A program made the translations under genes and the position numbers. A stretch of 6,193 bases of DNA from Bacteroidota bacterium (GTDB lineage: Bacteria; Bacteroidota; Bacteroidia; Bacteroidales; B18-G4), in NCBI GenBank assembly GCA_003648575.1, contig QMPN01000180.1, positions 1-6,193 of the forward strand. The letters run 5' to 3'. Shown here one piece after another: positions 1 through 4,012 of this stretch. The notes under the pieces were generated by a model. It had not been told where the DNA came from. It made no database searches and was given only the letters and a program-made list of their open reading frames with translations. Numbering within the stretch: position 1 is the first letter of the stretch; every line of letters begins with the position of its first letter.

Positions 1-70
1 ATGATTTTTTAAAGAAGTCAGCAGCAAAAAGAGCAAGACTTGGTGTGGCTAAAATGCGCTTGACTTGACA
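1..70. other. Unassigned left edge; possible C-terminal tail of a convergent gene
   Basis: This short stretch lies downstream of the last minus-strand gene. On the plus strand, one frame is open from base 3 to a TGA at 66-68. It would give a basic tail ending KKSAAKRARLGVAKMRLT, which could be the end of a convergent gene only two bases from the pterin synthase stop. On the minus strand, the frame following the pterin synthase TAG is also open to the edge (VKRILATPSLALFAADFFKK) but has no ATG, GTG or TTG start in frame. I cannot choose between them. No inverted repeat followed by a T-run is visible, so no terminator is called. Confidence 0.2.
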
Positions 71-505
71 CTAGGTCACAGGCCCCGAATACTCTACAAA
101 ATTCCTTTCCGTTTCATACAGTATCACTGTTAAGTCCTTGCCGGGATGGATATAATTCCGGAGGATATTCCAGATCACCACTGAAATGTTCTCTGCAGTA
201 GGGTTCAATGCTTTAAATTCCTCTGTATCCAGCGTCAGGTTCTTATGATCAAAACGTGATATGATATGCTCATCGATAAGATCCTGCAGTATCTTCATAT
301 CCATGACGTAGCCCGTTTCAGGATCGACCTCCCCTGTCACTTTAACGATAAGATCATAGTTATGCCCATGGTAGTTAGGATTATTGCAAATCCCAAAGAC
401 ATCTTTATTCTTCTGATCACTCCATGATGGATTGTGCAGCCGGTGCGCAGCATTGAAATGGGACTTTCGGAAAACCGAAACTATGGCTGGTTTATTTTTC
501 TCCAT
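71..505 (-). CDS. 6-pyruvoyl-tetrahydropterin synthase, animal-like (PTPS/QueD superfamily)
   Basis: This is a 144-residue cytosolic zinc enzyme of the PTPS/QueD superfamily, which acts on 7,8-dihydroneopterin triphosphate. The known signature is complete: zinc ligands H21 (in FNAAHRL), H46 and H48 (in NYHGHNY); catalytic C40, D86 and H87 (in FGICNNP and FDHKNL); pterin-anchoring E131 (in LYETERN); and E105 in the TAEN motif. From memory, the animal PTPS residues are H23, H48, H50, C42, D88, H89, E107 and E133, so every one sits at a constant offset of two. Length and the CNNPxxHGHNY and YET motifs fit the biopterin-type enzyme better than E. coli QueD (6-carboxytetrahydropterin synthase). 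The product may therefore be 6-pyruvoyl-tetrahydropterin, but a QueD-like role in queuosine synthesis cannot be excluded. It is the last gene of the operon, starting 8 bases after the cyclase stop, with no Shine-Dalgarno sequence. Its link to the signalling genes upstream is unclear. Confidence 0.93.
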   Translation of the reverse strand: MEKNKPAIVSVFRKSHFNAAHRLHNPSWSDQKNKDVFGICNNPNYHGHNYDLIVKVTGEVDPETGYVMDMKILQDLIDEHIISRFDHKNLTLDTEEFKALNPTAENISVVIWNILRNYIHPGKDLTVILYETERNFVEYSGPVT

Positions 506-513
506 GGCTATGA

Positions 514-1170
514 TTATAAAGATTCTATATCAATATACCTGAATTCCGTTGGCCATGGAACCCCCTTGAAATCTTCCATATATACACTAGAAATCTTTGC
601 AAGTGCTGTATTTTCAAGCCTGATATTCATATCGATCATATCATTCTGTACCTTGGTATAGAATTTCTCACTCATCACGATACGGTTGGCTTTCGCCTTA
701 CTCATAAGCCTGGCAGTAAGGTCAATATCCTTCCCGTAGTAATCATTAGCATGCTCAAAAAATGTAATATTATACACCTCGGTACAATAATGGATCGATA
801 CCTTGCAATTCAGGAAAGTATTTTCCAGCGGGTAGTTAACCAGGTTGTCGATGGTAGCATAGATCTCCTCTATCAGTCCAAAGTAGTTGTTGTAGGCAGT
901 TTTAGAGAATAAGTCCTCATCCGGTATAAAAAGCATCAGCTCGTCCCCTATCCCCTTCACCACATTCTCAGGAAAGTCGTTGAGGAATGAGATAAAGTTG
1001 AAAGTATTGTTCAGGCGCTTGCCCCAATCCTCAAGTTCAGTCTTGTATTTTATATCGGTGGAGTTGATCACATCGATGAAGAAGCAAGTGCCAGGGCATT
1101 TGGGAATGCCTTTTAGTTTTTCTTCGATCGCCATGGAGGTTGGATCACGAAAATGGATATAGTGTGCCAT
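514..1170 (-). CDS. Stand-alone class III adenylate/guanylate cyclase domain protein
   Basis: This 218-residue soluble protein consists essentially of one class III nucleotidyl cyclase homology domain (about residues 26-215). No membrane segment or sensor domain is visible. Metal-binding aspartates are D33 (CFFIDVINST) and D76 (KGIGDELML). Lysine K72 and aspartate D143 (NDYYGK) occupy the two purine-specifying positions and have the identity typical of adenylate cyclases, so cAMP is the likelier product. In the transition-state motif, usually G-x-x-V-N-x-A-x-R-L, this protein reads GKDIDLTARL: arginine R154 is kept, but the usual asparagine is D150. The tail motif FKGVPWP fits the end of the fold. 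The domain works as a homodimer in this family. The gene lies 19 bases after the STAS gene and 8 bases before the pterin synthase gene. An output or partner role for the upstream phospho-switch is inferred. Reduced activity from the Asn-to-Asp change is possible. Confidence 0.85.
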   Translation of the reverse strand: MAHYIHFRDPTSMAIEEKLKGIPKCPGTCFFIDVINSTDIKYKTELEDWGKRLNNTFNFISFLNDFPENVVKGIGDELMLFIPDEDLFSKTAYNNYFGLIEEIYATIDNLVNYPLENTFLNCKVSIHYCTEVYNITFFEHANDYYGKDIDLTARLMSKAKANRIVMSEKFYTKVQNDMIDMNIRLENTALAKISSVYMEDFKGVPWPTEFRYIDIESL

Positions 1171-1189
1171 TATTTGAATGTATTTACTA

Positions 1190-1516
1190 TTATTTCAAAG
1201 CTGCATCCTGGTTTTCAAAGATCTCGAAGATGTTTATGAACCCTGAGATCTCAAATATCTCCCTGATATCAGATGATAATCCGCAAAGCATAAAGCGGCC
1301 ATCAGTGGCTTTGATCTTTTTCAAAAACATAAGCAGGATACGAAGGCCGGAGCTGCTGATATATTCCAATTTATCAAGATCCAGCAGTATCTTTAATTCA
1401 TCATTATCCGTCAGGGATGACAAATGATGCTCGAGTTCCCCATAATTGGTGGTATCCAGGCGGCCTTCTATCTGCAAAACATTGGTCTCACCAACTTTAA
1501 TTAATGTGATATTCAT
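1190..1516 (-). CDS. STAS-domain anti-sigma factor antagonist (RsbV/SpoIIAA type)
   Basis: This 108-residue cytosolic protein is a single STAS domain, at the usual length for anti-anti-sigma factors. The opening VLQIEGRLDTTNYGELEHHL is the typical first strand and helix, and the phosphorylation loop is LEYISSSGLRILL (residues 50-62). By alignment with the DSSG loop of SpoIIAA, S55 is the expected phosphoserine. The residue before it is S54 instead of the common aspartate. In partner switching, the kinase phosphorylates this serine and a PP2C phosphatase removes the phosphate; the unphosphorylated form binds the kinase or another target. Both enzymes are encoded immediately upstream, with 20 bases separating this gene from the kinase gene. 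No sigma factor is in the window, so the final target is unknown. The downstream cyclase is one candidate, by position only. Confidence 0.92.
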   Translation of the reverse strand: MNITLIKVGETNVLQIEGRLDTTNYGELEHHLSSLTDNDELKILLDLDKLEYISSSGLRILLMFLKKIKATDGRFMLCGLSSDIREIFEISGFINIFEIFENQDAALK

Positions 1517-1536
1517 ACGACAGGTATATTTAAAAT

Positions 1537-1959
1537 TTATATATTCTTATGTAATGTCAAAATATTCATATTTCCTTCTCTGCGGTATTCTACACTATCC
1601 ATGAGGGTCTTGACAAAATGTATTCCCAGCCCTCCTATCTTACGCTCCCCGGCCGGCTTGTCAATACCCGCAGATACATCCGCAGAGAGCATATCAAAAG
1701 CTTTTCCATCATCGGTAATGCTGATGATGATCTCTTTATTTTCTTTTCTGAAATCTATTTTGATCTCATGTTCCAGATCATCTTCATAGCCATAAAAGAT
1801 TATGTTAGAAATGATCTCTTCCAGCACCAGGTTGATATTCATACTGATCTTCTCTGGCAAAAGCCATTCGGCCGCCATGTTTTCACAGGCAATATGCAGC
1901 TTTCGAAGCTCGCCAACATCGTTCAGTATTATAAGCTGCAACTTATTCATCCGCTGCAT
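1537..1959 (-). CDS. Anti-sigma factor-type serine kinase (RsbW/SpoIIAB, HATPase_c_2)
   Basis: This 140-residue soluble protein has a GHKL ATP-binding fold of the RsbW/SpoIIAB type. The N box is LVLEEIISNIIFYGY, with likely catalytic base E48 and magnesium-binding N52. The G1 box is ITDDGKAFD (D84, G85), and the ATP-lid glycines are in KIGGLGIHFVK (G109, G110, G112). There is no histidine-kinase dimerisation domain, which separates it from two-component kinases. It should phosphorylate the STAS protein encoded 20 bases downstream and hold a target protein when that STAS protein is phosphorylated. The listed ATG overlaps the end of the phosphatase gene by 17 bases. A second in-frame ATG three codons on (1948-1950, MNKLQL) overlaps by 8 bases, sits in ATGAATAA beside the upstream stop, and may be the true start. 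Either arrangement suggests translational coupling to the phosphatase. Confidence 0.92.
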   Translation of the reverse strand: MQRMNKLQLIILNDVGELRKLHIACENMAAEWLLPEKISMNINLVLEEIISNIIFYGYEDDLEHEIKIDFRKENKEIIISITDDGKAFDMLSADVSAGIDKPAGERKIGGLGIHFVKTLMDSVEYRREGNMNILTLHKNI

Positions 1960-3886
1960 CTTCTTTTTTCTGCCAGTTTATTACCAGCATGGTTATATCA
2001 TCGAATTGATCAGCTTCGCCCACGAACAGGTCCAGGTCACCGATAAGTTGTTTTATGATCGTCTCGGGATCTTCCCCTTTAAATTCGGCCAGCTTAGCTT
2101 TGATCCTTCCTTCGGTATATTGGTTCTCATCTGTGTCGATTGCTTCAGAAACCCCATCGGTATAAAGCATTAAAGTATCATTGTTTTCCAGATGAACCAC
2201 TGAGCTTCCATAGCCAATGTCCGGCATCGCGCCCAGGGGAGTCCCGTGGGTACCCTTAAGTTCTTCCACGCTGCCATTTTTCTTTAAAATGTATGGATAG
2301 TTATGCCCTGCATTGCAATATTCGATCCGGCCTGTCTCAATATTCAGTATACCCAGGAAGAGTGTCACGAACATGGCATTGTCATTATCCAGGCATAGCT
2401 CGTTATTCATGATCTCAATTACCTCGTTAACCTTAATATTCATATCCATCCTGGCCCTGAGCAGGGTCCTGGTAATGGCCATAAATAATGATGCCGGCAC
2501 ACCTTTCCCCGATACATCCCCAATTGTAAAGCACATGTGATCATCATCAATGAAAAAGAAGTCGTAAAGGTCACCTCCAACATCACGTGCAGGATCGAGG
2601 ATGGCGTACAGGTCGATAGTGTCCCTTTCAGGAAATGCAGGAAATATCTTCGGAATTATTCCCTGCTGTATATCGCGTGCTATCTGAAGTTCACTTTCTA
2701 TCTTTTCCTTGGCAGCAGTGGTTTCCTTTAGGTTTTGAATATAATTCTTCAGCTCCACCTGCATTTTGCTGATGGATGCGTTCAACTGCCCGATCTCATC
2801 CTTGGATTTTATCGCAGGCAGTGGCGCATCCAACTGACCATGCCCGATCTCTATGGCTGCCTGAGCCAGCGAAGTCAGGGGCTTTGTGATCCTTCGGGAT
2901 ATGTAGATAACGATGATCAGAAGGATGATGAATCCGATGATCCCGATCAGCAGAAGGTCCCGGTTCAGTTCGTAGAGGTCTGCCATGAATTCATCTTCAG
3001 GGATGATGAGAGATAGTGACCATCCTGCGGAAGGAAGTGGTGTATAATACAGCCATGTTGTTCCGTCAATTATTGGTGTGTCAAACAGAATAAAATCGCT
3101 TCCACCAGCCACCATATCCTTTGCTGCCTTCCGCAGGACATCATAATCCCGCTCTTCAGCAAGCTGGAATACATTTTGCTCTATACTCGTCTCTACAAGC
3201 GGGTGGGTGATAAAAGTTCCCCCGGCAGAAATAACAAACGCATAACCATTGTCATATGTCTTTATCGACTCAACATAGTCTTTCAGCCACTCGAGTGAGA
3301 TATCGATGGTAACAATACCTTTCAGGTCTTGCCCTTCATCATCAAAGAAGAAGGGAACAGAATAGGTACACATCAGGATATCACCACCGCCTTCATCGAA
3401 ATATGGCTCACTCCATCCTGTTTTCAAAGACTCTTTCGGGATACGGTACCAATCCTCATCAAAATAATTAAAGCTTTCCGAATTCAGATATTTGAATGAC
3501 GGACCGGAGTCTGTCATGAAAACATAGGGGGCAAAATAGAGGGAATCAGTGTCGTAAGCATACGGTTCGAAGGCTATGCAGCTACCAAAGACCTCATCAT
3601 TGTTTTCTACGATGAGTTCCAAAAGATTTCTCAGTTCATCAGCACTATATTGTGAAGCTCCCAGGATATATGAAAGGTTTTGAGGGATCTTTGCAGAAGC
3701 CTCAAGCACCTTTTCGATCTTCTGGGCACTGCCGTCGGCGAGGTTTTTTACGTTATCCTCAACATTTTTCAAAAGCAAGTCGCGCGAAATGAAATAGTTG
3801 TACAGAATGATAGCAGCAAATATCAGTGCAACCGCTAACATGATGCTAACGGAAATCTTCAATGAAAGGCTTTTGAATACTCGCAT
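1943..3886 (-). CDS. Membrane dCache-HAMP-PP2C phosphatase (SpoIIE/RsbU family)
   Basis: This 647-residue transmembrane sensor phosphatase has, in order: a short cytoplasmic start; membrane segment 1 (about 12-33); an extracytoplasmic dCache-like sensor (about 36-308) with the landmark DEDWYRIP, GWSEPYFDEGGG and YSVPFF stretch at 144-180 and a second lobe around 212-295; membrane segment 2 (about 311-329); a HAMP domain (about 330-382, with RRITKPL and DEIGQL); a helical linker likely to be coiled coil (about 383-410); and a PP2C/SpoIIE domain (about 422-637). The metal-binding motifs are intact: DVGGDLYD (D439), IGDVSGKGVPA (D457), TDGVSEA (D577) and QFDDITML (D629/D630). The protein should dephosphorylate the phospho-STAS protein encoded two genes downstream in response to an external ligand, probably a small molecule. 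It is the first gene of the operon, and its stop overlaps the kinase start. A TAnnTTTG-type box lies about 20 bases upstream. The ligand cannot be inferred. Confidence 0.95.
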   Translation of the reverse strand: MRVFKSLSLKISVSIMLAVALIFAAIILYNYFISRDLLLKNVEDNVKNLADGSAQKIEKVLEASAKIPQNLSYILGASQYSADELRNLLELIVENNDEVFGSCIAFEPYAYDTDSLYFAPYVFMTDSGPSFKYLNSESFNYFDEDWYRIPKESLKTGWSEPYFDEGGGDILMCTYSVPFFFDDEGQDLKGIVTIDISLEWLKDYVESIKTYDNGYAFVISAGGTFITHPLVETSIEQNVFQLAEERDYDVLRKAAKDMVAGGSDFILFDTPIIDGTTWLYYTPLPSAGWSLSLIIPEDEFMADLYELNRDLLLIGIIGFIILLIIVIYISRRITKPLTSLAQAAIEIGHGQLDAPLPAIKSKDEIGQLNASISKMQVELKNYIQNLKETTAAKEKIESELQIARDIQQGIIPKIFPAFPERDTIDLYAILDPARDVGGDLYDFFFIDDDHMCFTIGDVSGKGVPASLFMAITRTLLRARMDMNIKVNEVIEIMNNELCLDNDNAMFVTLFLGILNIETGRIEYCNAGHNYPYILKKNGSVEELKGTHGTPLGAMPDIGYGSSVVHLENNDTLMLYTDGVSEAIDTDENQYTEGRIKAKLAEFKGEDPETIIKQLIGDLDLFVGEADQFDDITMLVINWQKKEDAADE

Positions 3887-3904
3887 TTAGAAATATAATT
3901 ATTA

Positions 3905-3912
3905 CAAAGTTA
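3905..3912 (-). promoter_or_regulatory. Candidate Bacteroidota -7 box (TAACTTTG) for the phosphatase operon
   Basis: Read on the minus strand, this is TAACTTTG, an exact match to the Bacteroidota primary sigma factor -7 consensus TAnnTTTG. It lies 18 bases upstream of the phosphatase ATG, which predicts transcription starting near 3898 and a leader of only about 10-15 bases. At the expected -33 spacing, only a weak element is seen (CTTT at 3932-3935, minus strand). The call rests mainly on the -7 match and its position. Confidence 0.5.
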
Positions 3913-3963
3913 AGATTTCCTTTCAATTAAGAAAGATGTTAATTTCATTCCGAATGTATCTAT

Positions 3964-3989
3964 TTTGTAATACATTATTTATTAAATTG
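3964..3989 (+). promoter_or_regulatory. Weak candidate promoter for the propeller gene
   Basis: On the plus strand, TTTG at 3964-3967 could serve as a -33 element and TAAATTG at 3983-3989 as an imperfect -7 box (consensus TAnnTTTG). The spacer is about 15 bases, shorter than the roughly 19-20 expected, and the -7 match lacks one T. It ends 23 bases before the ATG at 4013. This is the best arrangement I can find, but it is not convincing. Confidence 0.2.
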
Positions 3990-4012
3990 CATCACACAAT
4001 AACTCCACCATT

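Larger units (their letters stand above)
71..3886 (-). other. Predicted five-gene operon: partner-switching module, cyclase, pterin synthase
   Basis: All five genes share one strand. Their spacing in transcription order is an overlap of 17 bases (or 8 with the alternative start), then gaps of 20, 19 and 8 bases. There is no internal hairpin, and no gap is large enough for an independent promoter with a leader. This is strong positional evidence for co-transcription from the promoter region after 3886. The first three products are a complete phosphatase, kinase and STAS set. The last two are enzymes acting on nucleotide or pterin triphosphates. Whether they are functionally tied to the switch is inference. 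Confidence 0.8.
3887..4012. promoter_or_regulatory. Divergent intergenic regulatory region
   Basis: These 126 bases separate the phosphatase operon (leftward) from the propeller gene (rightward) and are markedly AT-rich compared with the flanking coding sequence. They must hold both promoters unless one gene is served from elsewhere. I see no long inverted repeat that would mark an operator, no riboswitch-like structure and no small gene. Neither start codon is preceded by a purine-rich Shine-Dalgarno sequence, as is usual in Bacteroidota. Confidence 0.7.

Noticed and set aside
35..43. Short palindrome CAAGACTTG as a possible terminator
   Set aside because: The four-base arms with a one-base centre are too short for a hairpin, and no T-run follows on either strand.
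434..661. Plus-strand open frame of 75 codons
   Set aside because: It runs antisense across the junction of the pterin synthase and cyclase genes, both strongly supported by motifs, and its translation resembles no known domain.
1618..2173. Overlapping plus-strand open frames of 123 and 142 codons
   Set aside because: They lie antisense to the kinase and phosphatase genes, whose ATP-binding and PP2C motifs are intact on the minus strand.
2735..3016. Plus-strand open frame of 93 codons
   Set aside because: It is antisense to the HAMP and linker part of the phosphatase and shows no domain or start signal of its own.
71..3886. A sigma factor or anti-phage defence system in the operon
   Set aside because: No gene has sigma region 2 or 4 motifs. 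The cyclase lacks a linked effector such as a nuclease or membrane-pore protein, so a CBASS- or Pycsar-like reading is not supported.
3961..3967. TATTTTG as a plus-strand -7 box
   Set aside because: The spacing between TA and TTTG is one base instead of two, so it does not match TAnnTTTG.
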